Origin: an uncultured Lachnospiraceae bacterium
GTDB taxonomy: Bacteria > Bacillota > Clostridia > Lachnospirales > Lachnospiraceae
Assembly: GCA_946544235.1 (NCBI GenBank)
Contig: CAMNMC010000064.1
Location: 1-42,068, forward strand
DNA: 42,068 nt
Reading direction: 5' to 3'
The position numbers and the translations under genes were made by a program. Positions within the stretch are counted from its first letter, which is position 1; each line of letters begins with the position of its first letter. Below are positions 1-8,421 of the stretch, in pieces. The notes under the pieces are model-generated. The model saw only the letters and a list, made by a program, of their open reading frames with translations. It ran no database searches and had not been told where the DNA came from.

Positions 1-48
1 GGCAGTAAAGCCAGTAAATATAAGCGTTTACGCAGTTTTTTGATATAG

Positions 49-72
49 AAAAATCAGGGGCAACGCCCCTGA
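49..72 (-). terminator. Rho-independent terminator of the glycan operon
   Basis: Read on the minus strand, an 8-bp GC-rich perfect stem (54-61 with 65-72, 3-nt loop) is followed directly by five T (49-53). It lies 80 bp after the stop of the last minus-strand glycosyltransferase gene and probably ends that operon. Confidence 0.75.
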
Positions 73-89
73 CTTTGTCTACAGTCTGA

Positions 90-121
90 ATGCTTCATGA
101 CGGTCATGAAGCATTTTTTTT
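90..121 (+). terminator. Rho-independent terminator of an upstream plus-strand gene
   Basis: Bases 90-101 and 103-114 form a 12-bp perfect inverted repeat followed by a run of T (114-121) on the plus strand. No plus-strand gene inside the window precedes it, so it probably ends a transcript entering from the left. It sits back to back with the minus-strand terminator at 49-72. Confidence 0.7.
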
Positions 122-153
122 GCAATAGAATTCGATTAAAAACCTCTCGGGGG

Positions 154-1029
154 TTATTTCTCAAGCTTAGGATTGAAGAACAATCCTGTGAAGAATCCCT
201 TGTACATATATTTCAATTTTGAGAACTTGTATTTTGACTTAAAAATAATCTTGATTGTATTCTTGACAAGTTCTTTGTAATAGCCTTTAAGCTTGTGAAA
301 CTTTCTTGCATTATAATATCTGTTTCTGAAAGCATAGAAATATCTTTCGTTTCTGCCGCTTACATCATTTACAATGTCTGCTGACTGGTTGGTCTTCATC
401 TTGTGGACTATGATACTCTGTGAAACATAGTAGGACTCAAACTTTTTGTTGATCCTGTAAGAGTAGTTGGTATCATCGGCCCATATGAAAAACTCCTTTA
501 TAGGATATCCGATTGCCTTGACAACATTCAGTCTGGTGAAGAAGCCTACAAAGGTTGCTCTGTCTACCTTGATGAGACCATCCTCAAGTAAGGCTGAATC
601 AGAAGACCAGCTCTTTGAGATGTCAGGAATGTTCATATTGCAGACGCTTCCGTCTGTCCATTTTACGTTAGAGCATAAGAAGCCATATCTGCCCTTAAGC
701 TTATTGTGCGCTTTGATAACGGTGCTGAGTGCATCAGGGGCAGGGATAGAGTCATCATCCATCATCCAGAAATACTCATAACCGAGAGAAACGGCAGTCT
801 TTAGACCGTAGTTAAAACCACCGGCTCCGCCGATATTGTCGCCTGTATTAAAGTAGAGCACTCTGTCACCGATCAGATGCTCGATATACTCCTTTGTGCC
901 ATCGGTACTTGCGTTATCGATAACGAGTACATCCATATTCTTAAATGTCTGTGCAAGCAGCGCTTCAATACATTCAAGAAGAAGCTCTTTTCTGTTGTAG
1001 GTTACAACTATTGTAGCAATCTTATTCAT
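154..1029 (-). CDS. GT2 glycosyltransferase (rhamnosyl/galactofuranosyl type)
   Basis: 291-aa GT-A fold glycosyltransferase, probably cytoplasmic or membrane-peripheral, adding a sugar from a nucleotide-sugar donor to a surface polysaccharide. The N-terminal strand reads IVVTYNR (7-13), followed by VLVIDNASTDGT (34-45), an NIGGAGGFNYGL motif and a metal-binding DDD at 91-93. The NIGGAGGF and later FFIWADD motifs are typical of the GlfT/rhamnosyltransferase branch (COG1216). The ATG at 1029 is chosen because GAGGACGG lies just upstream; a TTG six codons earlier abuts the previous stop and has no ribosome site. It is the last gene of the six-gene operon, 18 bp after the upstream LicD gene. Sugar specificity cannot be read from sequence. 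Confidence 0.88.
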   Translation of the reverse strand: MNKIATIVVTYNRKELLLECIEALLAQTFKNMDVLVIDNASTDGTKEYIEHLIGDRVLYFNTGDNIGGAGGFNYGLKTAVSLGYEYFWMMDDDSIPAPDALSTVIKAHNKLKGRYGFLCSNVKWTDGSVCNMNIPDISKSWSSDSALLEDGLIKVDRATFVGFFTRLNVVKAIGYPIKEFFIWADDTNYSYRINKKFESYYVSQSIIVHKMKTNQSADIVNDVSGRNERYFYAFRNRYYNARKFHKLKGYYKELVKNTIKIIFKSKYKFSKLKYMYKGFFTGLFFNPKLEK

Positions 1030-1047
1030 TATAATCCGTCCTCGCAA

Positions 1048-1866
1048 TTAATCGGCATATCTGCCAAAGTCAACTGATAATACGTCATGCTTGTTCTGCT
1101 TATCCTTTGGAGGAAGCTGCATATAATCACCGTACATGCCGCAGAGATATTCATCATAATCTGCAAATCCCGGGAAAGCAGTGTTTTCATAAGGAATATC
1201 AACGATATTGTCGAGATATCTTCTTGGGATGATCTCTTTCTCGTAACCGTAGCTTCCCTGAGCGGTAACTATGTTGTCAGTGTATTTTCTGTTATATCTT
1301 GTCATAACTCTGTAGCGCATGGTAAGGAGTACTTTTCTTGGTACTGCCTTCGCGATAAGTACGGTGAATACTCTTTTGAGCCTAGATTTGCTGTTTACAT
1401 CATAGCCCAGCTTAATATTTATAAGCTGGTTCAGCATCCTGCGTTCCACAGAATTGATCTTTCTCTTAAGCGGACTGTCAGGAACGTTGTCGAATGGGAA
1501 GATGTCGACGAAGATACCCTTTTTCGCATCAGAGCCGGCTGATATCTTCTCAATGATACGTGTGCCCTTAAGTCGTATTTTTGAGAAAGCGTAAGAGTAG
1601 CCTTTATCATTCTTGAAGGTCTGGATGTAGAAGCGGCTTTTGTCGAGCTGGGTCTTGCAGGCCTTTTCAAACCTGATATAATCCTCCCTCAGCATACCGA
1701 AATCCATATCCTCATCCCACGGGATGAAGCCGCCGTGCCTGATGGCTCCCAGAAGAGTTCCGGCAATTATAAAATACTTTATATCATTTTCTTCACATAT
1801 TCTCTTGATCTCTTCGGCAATAAGCAGGTTGAGATCGTGAATACGGTTCAGTTCTTCGTTGGTCAT
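1048..1866 (-). CDS. licD: LicD family phosphotransferase (second copy)
   Basis: 272-aa LicD/fukutin-family nucleotidyltransferase-fold enzyme. The family transfers a phospho-alcohol (choline, ribitol or glycerol phosphate) from a CDP-activated donor to a surface glycan. The hallmark runs from GTLLGAIRH (36-44) to IPWDEDMDFG (48-57), with metal-binding acids at D51, D53 and D55. The C-terminal YGDYMQLPP motif is also typical of LicD. Its ATG overlaps the stop of the TagD-like gene by one base (TAATG), and GGAG lies 8 nt upstream inside that gene, so the two are translationally coupled. That pairing suggests the donor is made by the TagD-like enzyme. The transferred alcohol is inference. Confidence 0.9.
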   Translation of the reverse strand: MTNEELNRIHDLNLLIAEEIKRICEENDIKYFIIAGTLLGAIRHGGFIPWDEDMDFGMLREDYIRFEKACKTQLDKSRFYIQTFKNDKGYSYAFSKIRLKGTRIIEKISAGSDAKKGIFVDIFPFDNVPDSPLKRKINSVERRMLNQLINIKLGYDVNSKSRLKRVFTVLIAKAVPRKVLLTMRYRVMTRYNRKYTDNIVTAQGSYGYEKEIIPRRYLDNIVDIPYENTAFPGFADYDEYLCGMYGDYMQLPPKDKQNKHDVLSVDFGRYAD

Positions 1867-2264
1867 TATTTTTCTCCGTTCAGATCGTTCTTTATCTGTG
1901 TTGTACTGATTTCAGGAGTGCGGGAAAGGTATACAACCTCAACACCCTCATCCTTCAGAAAATCGAATTTGCCTTTCCAGTCATCACCGATAACAAATGT
2001 ATCGATATGATATTCGTGCATATCATTTACCTTCTGTTCCCAGTTTTCCTCAGGGATAACGAGATCGACGTAGCGGACAGCCTCAAGGAGTTCCTTTCGC
2101 TGCTCGTATGGGAAATAGCATTTTTTATGCTTCATATTCCAGTTGAATTCGTCGGTAGAGAGAGCAACGATAAGATAATCGCCCATGCTCTTGGCTCTCT
2201 TCAGAAGATTGATATGTCCGTAATGTAACAGATCAAAGGTTCCGTATGTAATAACTCTCTTCAT
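1866..2264 (-). CDS. tagD: TagD-like glycerol-3-phosphate cytidylyltransferase
   Basis: 132-aa small cytidylyltransferase that would join CTP and glycerol 3-phosphate (or a related polyol phosphate) into CDP-glycerol plus pyrophosphate. The N-terminus reads ITYGTFDLLHYGHINLL with the HxGH nucleotide-binding motif; RTPEISTTQI near the end matches the RTxGISTT motif. Length fits TagD (about 130 aa). Start choice: AAGGAAGG-type sequence ends immediately before an ATG at 2273, leaving no spacing, while the ATG at 2264 is about 9 nt away and fits the family N-terminus, so 2264 is used. It overlaps the downstream LicD gene by one base. No TagB/TagF polymerase is visible, so the product probably feeds LicD decoration, not a teichoic-acid backbone; that is inferred. 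Confidence 0.87.
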   Translation of the reverse strand: MKRVITYGTFDLLHYGHINLLKRAKSMGDYLIVALSTDEFNWNMKHKKCYFPYEQRKELLEAVRYVDLVIPEENWEQKVNDMHEYHIDTFVIGDDWKGKFDFLKDEGVEVVYLSRTPEISTTQIKNDLNGEK

Positions 2265-2284
2265 AGAAATCATCCTTCCGGTTA

Positions 2285-3433
2285 TTATTGATTATATATT
2301 TGTTCAAGTATCATAGCGGACCGGTTCTTGTCATATCCGCATGCCCTGACTGTATCTGCTGTAAATCTGTCGGCTGTCCCGACTGAATCCTTAATGATGT
2401 TGTTTATTTCTTCTGCCCAGTAACGGCTGCCCTTATCAAGTGAAATGAATCTTGCTTTGTCGGTGACTTTAAGCTCATCGGTGATGGCATCCGAAAATAC
2501 GCATTCAAGACCGGCGGTCTGTGCCTCAACACCAACAAGCGGAAGACCTTCAAAGGAGCTTGTCATGACAAATATATCCATGGCAAAATAAAGCTGATTT
2601 ACGCGGTCACTTGTTCCCGGCATCATAACTTTATCTTCGAGTCCAAGTTCTCTTACCTCGGCTTTAACAGAATCGTAAAGCTCGCCTTCACCGATAAGCA
2701 GAAGTCGGACGGAAGGATTCAGTTTGTTTAATTCGGAAAATACCTGGATCAGGAATCTGTGATTCTTCTGCTCGGAGAATCTTCCGACATTTCCGAGAAG
2801 AGTGATATCATCACTTAAGCCAAGTTCCTTTCTTACGGCTTCTCTTGCTGCAGCGTTAAAGCTGAAGCGCTCTGTATCGATACCGTTTTTAAGAATAACA
2901 GCTTCTTTGGCTGACTTCTTCGAATACATCCATTCTGCAGCTGATTCGGAGCAGGCAAGCTTAACGTTAGCAGTATGATCGATACACTTACGCGCGATAT
3001 TCTGCAGCAGCTTATTTCCTCTGTATCCTTTTGTATTTTCGCTCTGTGAATTATGTGAATGGATCATTCTGACAGGTATTCCTGCTATACGTGCACAAAG
3101 CAGCATATCGAAACGGAACATATTATCTGTATTGATATGTATCACATCGTAGTGTTGCTTTTTAAGAAACTTGATGATCCTGATATATTTTGTAAGATGA
3201 TAGAGAAGCTTAGATCTTTGTTTTCTTTCACGCTGGTTCTTGTCCAGATATATACTGCAACCCATATCCTTAAACTGTCTGGCATTGGTATGCCCGTCCG
3301 GGCTGTAGAGAAACCAGTCGAAATGAATGTCATCATTGTGGTCCTGAATGGCTGAAATGAGATCATAGATTACTTTGGTTGCGCCATCGGATTCTAATTT
3401 ATACTTTGTGAGAAGAACCTTTTTCTTGCTCAT
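2285..3433 (-). CDS. GT4 family glycosyltransferase
   Basis: 382-aa GT-B fold retaining glycosyltransferase. The N-terminal acceptor domain ends near residue 180. The C-terminal donor domain has NVGRFSEQKNH (215-225), LLLIGEGE (245-251) and the EX7E motif at E295/E303 within FEGLPLVGVE. The mid-region HINTDNMFRF and IHSHNSQ stretches resemble capsule/EPS enzymes such as EpsF. It sits between the first LicD gene (35 bp upstream) and the TagD-like gene (20 bp downstream) and should add a sugar during assembly of the same surface glycan. The start ATG at 3433 has AAAGGA about 12 nt upstream. Sugar donor unknown. Confidence 0.87.
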   Translation of the reverse strand: MSKKKVLLTKYKLESDGATKVIYDLISAIQDHNDDIHFDWFLYSPDGHTNARQFKDMGCSIYLDKNQRERKQRSKLLYHLTKYIRIIKFLKKQHYDVIHINTDNMFRFDMLLCARIAGIPVRMIHSHNSQSENTKGYRGNKLLQNIARKCIDHTANVKLACSESAAEWMYSKKSAKEAVILKNGIDTERFSFNAAAREAVRKELGLSDDITLLGNVGRFSEQKNHRFLIQVFSELNKLNPSVRLLLIGEGELYDSVKAEVRELGLEDKVMMPGTSDRVNQLYFAMDIFVMTSSFEGLPLVGVEAQTAGLECVFSDAITDELKVTDKARFISLDKGSRYWAEEINNIIKDSVGTADRFTADTVRACGYDKNRSAMILEQIYNQ

Positions 3434-3468
3434 GAGATTATTTTTCCTTTCGTATAAATTATACCTGA

Positions 3469-4383
3469 CTATTTCTGAATAAGGGCAGAGCGGTCAAGCT
3501 CCATCATTACATGACGTTCCTGTTTTTCCTTCGGGGGTATAGTCATATAATCCTTATAGAGTTTCGTTAAGTAAGTATCGTAATCTGCGCTGATCCTGAC
3601 CTTTCGTCCTTCAAAAGAACCGGGTATCGATTTCTGGAACGGTTTTCTGTTATACATCTCACCGAAGAACTGTTTTGTTCCGGCAGGGATGCAGACGTAT
3701 TTTGAACGATTGTTCTTACAGAGAGCAGCCCATTTGATGGCAAGAAACGACCAGAATTTGATAGGGATTATCGAAAGGAATCTGCCAAGCAGAACTCTTT
3801 TCTTGGTGATCTTCTTTAATTCGTTTGCGTCCTTTAAAATCTCCGCCATCTCTTTTCTGTTACGATAGAACCTGATGCATGAGAGAATATAGCGGAAGCC
3901 CATATATCCGAAGCCGTGGATCTTTCTGAGGACCGGATTATCGAAGGTATTCTCAACGATAAATATATCTGTTCCGAGACCGCATTCGACCTTATCCGGA
4001 TCCATGATATCCCTTGCACGGACATCCTTTGTAAGTATACGGATAAAGAGGTAATCGAAGTTACGGGTTTTGCCCGGAACATGGATATAGTATTTGTCTT
4101 TGTACATGCGTGAGAAGGCAGCGACAAAACGATCGATATCTTTTCTGTAGATGTTGATATCAATGTCGTCGTCCCACGGAATAAAGCCGGAGTGGCGCAC
4201 TGCACCGAGGCAGGAACCTCCACTCAGCTGGTAATTGATCCTGTTTGTGTTGCAGACATGGATGATATCGTCAAGAACCGAAAGGAGTCTCTTCTGGATA
4301 AGTCTCACATCTTCATCACTGACCTGAACGATCTTATCTTTTTTGTAGTTGTCGGCTTTTAAAATATTACCTAAATTGTTCAT
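3469..4383 (-). CDS. licD: LicD family phosphotransferase (first copy)
   Basis: 304-aa LicD/fukutin-family enzyme, predicted to move a phospho-alcohol from a CDP donor to a sugar. The core motif runs from SCLGAVRH (57-64) to IPWDDDIDIN (68-77), with D71, D73 and D75 as metal ligands; the C-terminal KDYMTIPPKEKQ is also diagnostic. It differs clearly from the second copy in this operon, so it is not a recent duplication. The ATG at 4383 overlaps the stop of the IspD-like gene as ATGA, a classical coupling arrangement; a TTG three codons earlier is less likely. Coupling to an IspD/TarI-type enzyme recalls the animal ISPD with fukutin/FKRP pair for ribitol phosphate, which supports a CDP-ribitol-like donor only as inference. 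Confidence 0.9.
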   Translation of the reverse strand: MNNLGNILKADNYKKDKIVQVSDEDVRLIQKRLLSVLDDIIHVCNTNRINYQLSGGSCLGAVRHSGFIPWDDDIDINIYRKDIDRFVAAFSRMYKDKYYIHVPGKTRNFDYLFIRILTKDVRARDIMDPDKVECGLGTDIFIVENTFDNPVLRKIHGFGYMGFRYILSCIRFYRNRKEMAEILKDANELKKITKKRVLLGRFLSIIPIKFWSFLAIKWAALCKNNRSKYVCIPAGTKQFFGEMYNRKPFQKSIPGSFEGRKVRISADYDTYLTKLYKDYMTIPPKEKQERHVMMELDRSALIQK

Positions 4384-5093
4384 TTTAACCAATCCGATCT
4401 TTTTGCGGCAAGAAGTGCCTTAAATATATCTATATCTTCAACAGTTGTAAGTTTGATGTTCTTTTCTGAACCTGATGAGAAATAAACCTGACGGCCCATT
4501 TCGATCATAAGAGTACATGATGCAACAGAATTGGTAACGCCTGCTTCAAGTGCACTTCTGTGAAGTTCGCAGATATCACCTATCCTGAAGGCCTGTGGGG
4601 TCTGTGTACGCTTCAGCTGATCACGTGGATAGCTGCCGCAGGAAACGACTCCGTCTTCAGTCTGCATCATAGCCTCGGCACACGGAATGACGGTGACAGC
4701 ATTGCCGTATTTCTTTGCTATACGGATATTGTCAGATATGATCTCGGCAGAAACCATAGGTCTGATAGCGTCATGGATGAGTACCAGATCATCAGAAGAA
4801 AAATGCTTCTCGAGTTCAAACACACCGTTTCTTATCGATGACTGACCGTTTTCTCCACCCGGTACGATGTATTTAAGCTTTGAAATATTAAACTGCTTTG
4901 CGTAAGCCCAGAGCACCTGATCCCAGCCCTCGATACAGACAACCGCAATGGCATCTATCTCAGGGTGATTCTCAAAAGCTTCCAGGGTATAAACTATGAC
5001 AGGACGTTCGTTAACCGTAATAAACTGTTTTGGGATATCCTGATGCATCCTGTTTCCGGAACCTCCGGCAATCAAAAGTGCTATATTTGACAT
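4380..5093 (-). CDS. ispD: IspD/TarI-family cytidylyltransferase
   Basis: 237-aa CTP-dependent sugar-alcohol-phosphate cytidylyltransferase. Visible motifs are LLIAGGSGNRM (6-16) with PKQF for CTP binding, VLIHDAIRPMVS, KRTQTPQAF and NIKLTTVEDI, all standard for IspD and for TarI (CDP-ribitol synthesis). GGAGG lies 7 nt before the ATG at 5093, so this start is used over an upstream in-frame ATG at 5111. It is the first gene of the glycan operon and overlaps the following LicD gene. Automatic pipelines would name it ispD (MEP isoprenoid pathway). The context argues for making a CDP-alditol for LicD instead. No TarJ-type dehydrogenase is adjacent, so the substrate is unproven. Confidence 0.85.
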   Translation of the reverse strand: MSNIALLIAGGSGNRMHQDIPKQFITVNERPVIVYTLEAFENHPEIDAIAVVCIEGWDQVLWAYAKQFNISKLKYIVPGGENGQSSIRNGVFELEKHFSSDDLVLIHDAIRPMVSAEIISDNIRIAKKYGNAVTVIPCAEAMMQTEDGVVSCGSYPRDQLKRTQTPQAFRIGDICELHRSALEAGVTNSVASCTLMIEMGRQVYFSSGSEKNIKLTTVEDIDIFKALLAAKRSDWLK

Positions 5094-5132
5094 TTTCAAA
5101 CCTCCGAACATAGTTGTAACAATCCGTTTAGT

Positions 5133-5161
5133 ATGATAATATATTTGAGAAGTATATACAA
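5133..5161 (-). promoter_or_regulatory. Candidate promoter of the glycan operon
   Basis: On the minus strand, TTGTAT (5161-5156) and TATCAT (5138-5133) are 17 bp apart, 40 bp before the IspD-like start. The -35 is weak (3 of 6), the -10 good (5 of 6). The 107-bp divergent gap must hold promoters for both directions; no convincing plus-strand promoter was found. Confidence 0.4.
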
Positions 5162-5200
5162 GCGTTTTTTTGCAGGCGTTATGGTATTAGTGAGGATTTT

Positions 5201-6292
5201 ATGGGGAAGACAAAGCGTGAATCCAATTTTGAGTTGCTGCGAATAACAGCCATGATGCTGATAGTTATCTATCATGTATTCTTTCATTGTATAAATAATC
5301 AGATACTCAGTAAGGATATGTTCCCGCGTGGGGAAATGTTCAATAATCCGGTTATATACAGAAGACTTGCAATAACTGAGATTGTTACATCATTCGGTAA
5401 GATCGGTAACAATCTTTTTATCATGCTGAGCGGATATTTTCTTATCGATAAGGCTATAGATGTTAAGAAACCGATAAAGAAATTACTTGGCGAAATGTTT
5501 TTTGTCACCGTGATTTTTACGATATGCTCTTATTTCTATGTTATAAATACCGGTGAGAGTTCGGGAATCACCTTCAGATATTTTAACAGCGGATGGTGGT
5601 TTGTTGGTTATTATATCCTGATCATTCTGATCGCGAGATTTGTTCTCAGCAGGTTTATGGACCGTATGGGCGCTAAGGAGCATGGCACAGCGATTGTGGT
5701 GCTTTTTGCGATCGTAAGTATAAAATACATACGAAATATGCTGAATGATATTTCAAGTGTTCTTACGCTTATCGTTATAGGTATGCTGATGTATCTCATT
5801 GGAGGATATATTAAGCTGTACAATCCTTTAGAGAAGATGAAGACAGTATTTCTGTTCCTGATATTACTGATTGTAAATGCTTTTATGGTGCTGTCATATC
5901 TGATCGACAATTACAATTCGCTTAATGGTAAGAATGATGCTTTTTATCAGAAAATATACAGCTATGAGGAATATGCAATCTGTTGTATCATTATTTCCGT
6001 ATGTCTTTTTGAACTTTTCAGAAGGATGAGGCTTCCACATTCGAGAGTGATCAATTATATAGCATCGGCTTCGTTTATGGTTTATCTCATACATGATAAT
6101 CCATTCAGCAGGAATCTCTTCTATAAGGTTGAATGGGTCAGGATGCTTTTTGATCAGGATTATGGGTATTTCTTCCTGATGCTTGGACTGGTCGTTCTGA
6201 TCGCATTTGCAGTCGGTATCATTGCTTATTTTATATATGAGATCGTTTCGAAGGCGGTTATAAAGATCGTAGGGTCTCAGTTGAAACTATAG
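5201..6292 (+). CDS. Membrane acyltransferase family 3
   Basis: 363-aa polytopic protein of the acyltransferase-3 family (OafA/WecH-like, PF01757), which transfers acetyl or similar acyl groups to extracytoplasmic glycans. The N-terminus ESNFELLRITAMMLIVIYHV contains the family R and H residues, with the IYHV histidine in the first membrane helix. About ten hydrophobic segments follow, including FIMLSGYFLI and SGWWFVGYYILIILIA. GTGAGGA lies 5 nt before the ATG. It diverges from the LicD operon and is followed 24 bp later by a second family member, so both probably decorate the glycan made next door. Acyl donor and acceptor are unknown. Confidence 0.88.
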   Translation: MGKTKRESNFELLRITAMMLIVIYHVFFHCINNQILSKDMFPRGEMFNNPVIYRRLAITEIVTSFGKIGNNLFIMLSGYFLIDKAIDVKKPIKKLLGEMFFVTVIFTICSYFYVINTGESSGITFRYFNSGWWFVGYYILIILIARFVLSRFMDRMGAKEHGTAIVVLFAIVSIKYIRNMLNDISSVLTLIVIGMLMYLIGGYIKLYNPLEKMKTVFLFLILLIVNAFMVLSYLIDNYNSLNGKNDAFYQKIYSYEEYAICCIIISVCLFELFRRMRLPHSRVINYIASASFMVYLIHDNPFSRNLFYKVEWVRMLFDQDYGYFFLMLGLVVLIAFAVGIIAYFIYEIVSKAVIKIVGSQLKL

Positions 6293-6316
6293 CTTATGTG
6301 GAGGATATGATTATCC

Positions 6317-7363
6317 ATGAAAGAGAGAATTAACTATTTCGATCTGCTGAAAACGATCTGTATCTTTCTGGTGGTGACGGTTCATTATACATGGCTCGAT
6401 GATTCTGCGGCTTCAAATATACTGAAGCTGATATGTATTCTGGCAGTACCTGTATTCTTTATGGTTAACGGAGCGTTGCTCTTAGACCGTGAACTTGTAC
6501 TGAAAGACCATATAAAAAGAATGATCGGTATATATTCCGGACTGGTCGCATGGAGAGCTCTGATATTTATCATCTATTACTTTATTAATAATGGAACACA
6601 GCTTACTCCTTATAAGACTCTGGAGTTTATGTTCTTCAATAGAACCGTGCAGGGTATTCCGACAGAGCATATGTGGTTTACTTTCGCACTTCTGAAGATA
6701 TATATCGTTTTCCCGTTTATAAAATACGCAATAGACAAAGATAAGAATATTTGCAGATATGCAATTGTTCTGCTTTTCTGTTTCAGCTATCTTCCGGAAT
6801 TCATAAATACAATGAACAGATACATCCTGAAGCGCGGTTCGCTGGATGCTTCAGTGCTTCCGGCGTCGCTCTCAATGCTCAGCGGAAGCGAATATCTTCT
6901 TTGTTTTATTCTTGGATATGTTTTGAACAAAAAATACTACAAGACCGGACTCACCAGGAAGCAGCTGGGTGTATTGCTGCTTATGATAGCGGCAGCGATG
7001 GGAGGTTTCTTATATCTTACACATATGCAGTACCACAGCATTTCGGGACCGGGTCATGATATAATCCACAGATATTTGAAAATGAGTGAACTGCTTCTGG
7101 CAATTGCTGTTTTCGTGCTTTTCTCGAAGCTGAATGTCAAAGAGAATAAAGTGGTATCATTCATTGGTAAGAAGACCATGAATATTTATAATATCCACAT
7201 GATGGTGGTGGCACTTCTGTATTCTTATGTGCTGCCATTATGGGGAGCAAGAGGAATACTGCCGAATCTGGTCAAGACAGTTGCTGCGATAGCAATATCA
7301 ATACTGGTCACAGAGCTGCTTGGATTGATAAAGCCGGTAAAAAAACTGTTAAATATAGCTTAA
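6317..7363 (+). CDS. Membrane acyltransferase family 3 (second copy)
   Basis: 348-aa polytopic acyltransferase-3 protein. The start reads KERINYFDLLKTICIFLVVT with VHYTW in helix 1, followed by an FMVNGALLL segment that matches the family SG-x-LL region, an EHMWF loop and about ten hydrophobic segments. It is too divergent from its upstream neighbour to be a recent duplicate; the two may modify different positions. GGAGG about 12 nt upstream is spaced a little far from the ATG. It is likely co-transcribed with the upstream gene. Confidence 0.87.
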   Translation: MKERINYFDLLKTICIFLVVTVHYTWLDDSAASNILKLICILAVPVFFMVNGALLLDRELVLKDHIKRMIGIYSGLVAWRALIFIIYYFINNGTQLTPYKTLEFMFFNRTVQGIPTEHMWFTFALLKIYIVFPFIKYAIDKDKNICRYAIVLLFCFSYLPEFINTMNRYILKRGSLDASVLPASLSMLSGSEYLLCFILGYVLNKKYYKTGLTRKQLGVLLLMIAAAMGGFLYLTHMQYHSISGPGHDIIHRYLKMSELLLAIAVFVLFSKLNVKENKVVSFIGKKTMNIYNIHMMVVALLYSYVLPLWGARGILPNLVKTVAAIAISILVTELLGLIKPVKKLLNIA

Positions 7364-7376
7364 AAGTAATATTTCC

Positions 7377-7405
7377 TTGACAGAGCAGTGATAGATAATT
7401 ATATT
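7377..7405 (+). promoter_or_regulatory. Sigma-A-type promoter of map
   Basis: TTGACA (7377-7382, perfect) and TATATT (7400-7405, 5 of 6) are separated by 17 bp. This predicts a transcript starting near 7412 with a leader of about 125 nt before the aminopeptidase gene. Confidence 0.75.
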
Positions 7406-7479
7406 TGTATCTATTGGTAAGGCAAGACTAACTGGTCCTGGTTTATTAAGAACATACTGATTGAATTATAATAAATAAT

Positions 7480-7512
7480 ATCGGCAGATCAGATCGAAAG
7501 ATCGATACCGAT
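7480..7512 (+). promoter_or_regulatory. Leader hairpin with GAAA tetraloop
   Basis: In the map leader, ATCGG (7480-7484) pairs with CCGAT (7508-7512), and inside it GATC (7492-7495) and GATC (7500-7503) close a GAAA tetraloop. The helix ends 14 nt before the first ribosome-binding bases and could tune translation. No known riboswitch class is recognised. Confidence 0.4.
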
Positions 7513-7538
7513 CATATTAAAGAATGGAGATAAAAAAA

Positions 7539-8411
7539 GTGGTAAAACTTGGAAGAAATGATTCATGCTGGTGCGGAAGTGGTAAGAAGTATAAAGCCTG
7601 TCATGAGGAATTCGACAGGAAGATCGAGGTTTTCAGGAATCAGGGACATATCGTTCCATCACACAACCTGATCAAGAATCCTATGCAGATCGCAAAGATC
7701 AGAGAGGCCTGTAAGGTCAATGTCGAGATACTTGATACAGTGGCTGACAAGATATGTATCGGTATGAGCACGGAGGATATCAATACGATCGTAAATGAAG
7801 TAACATACAGGAATAATGCAATCCCTGCACCGCTTAATTACGAGGGCTTTCCGAAGTCAGTCTGCACTTCGATAAATGATGCTGTATGCCACGGTATTCC
7901 GGATGAGAACGAGATACTTATGGATGGCGATATCATAAATGTCGACGTTTCGACTATCCTTGACGGATATTTTGCAGATTCTTCAAGAATGTTCATGATG
8001 GGAAATGTGTCAGAAGAGGACAGAAAGCTTGTAGAAGTAACCAAGGAAGCGATGATGAAGGGACTTGAGCAGGTTAAACCATGGACTTTCCTTGGAGATA
8101 TGGGTCAGGCGGTTAATGATCATGCCAAGGCACACGGATATTCGGTTGTACGTGAGATCGGAGGACATGGTGTGGGTCTTGAGTTCCATGAGGAGCCTTG
8201 GGTCAGCTATGTAAGTAAGAAGGGTACCGAGATGCTTCTTGTACCCGGTATGATCTTTACTATCGAACCAATGATAAATATGGGTGGTCCTGAGATCTTC
8301 GTTGATGAGGAGAATGACTGGACGGTATATACTGACGATGGATCTAAGTCAGCACAGTGGGAAATACAGGTTCTTGTGACTGAGGACGGACATGAAGTAC
8401 TGAGCTGGTAG
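7539..8411 (+). CDS. map: Type I methionine aminopeptidase with SEC-C motif
   Basis: Removes the N-terminal Met from nascent proteins in the cytoplasm. The 290-aa protein starts with a SEC-C zinc motif (RNDSCWCGSGKKYKACH, 6-22), followed by the pita-bread catalytic domain. The five metal ligands are all visible: D136 and D147 (NVDVSTILDGYFADSS), H210 (GGHGVG), E243 (TIEPM) and E275 (WEIQV), plus H118 in VCHGIP. Start choice: GGAG lies 9 nt before a GTG at 7539. An ATG at 7524 in the same frame would add five residues but has no ribosome site. SEC-C-bearing MetAPs are a known clostridial subtype; the motif may help ribosome docking. Confidence 0.93.
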   Translation: MVKLGRNDSCWCGSGKKYKACHEEFDRKIEVFRNQGHIVPSHNLIKNPMQIAKIREACKVNVEILDTVADKICIGMSTEDINTIVNEVTYRNNAIPAPLNYEGFPKSVCTSINDAVCHGIPDENEILMDGDIINVDVSTILDGYFADSSRMFMMGNVSEEDRKLVEVTKEAMMKGLEQVKPWTFLGDMGQAVNDHAKAHGYSVVREIGGHGVGLEFHEEPWVSYVSKKGTEMLLVPGMIFTIEPMINMGGPEIFVDEENDWTVYTDDGSKSAQWEIQVLVTEDGHEVLSW

Positions 8412-8421
8412 GGAATAATAA

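Noticed and set aside
1087..1542. 151-aa plus-strand frame antisense to LicD
   Set aside because: Lies entirely within a conserved gene and shows no motif or ribosome site.
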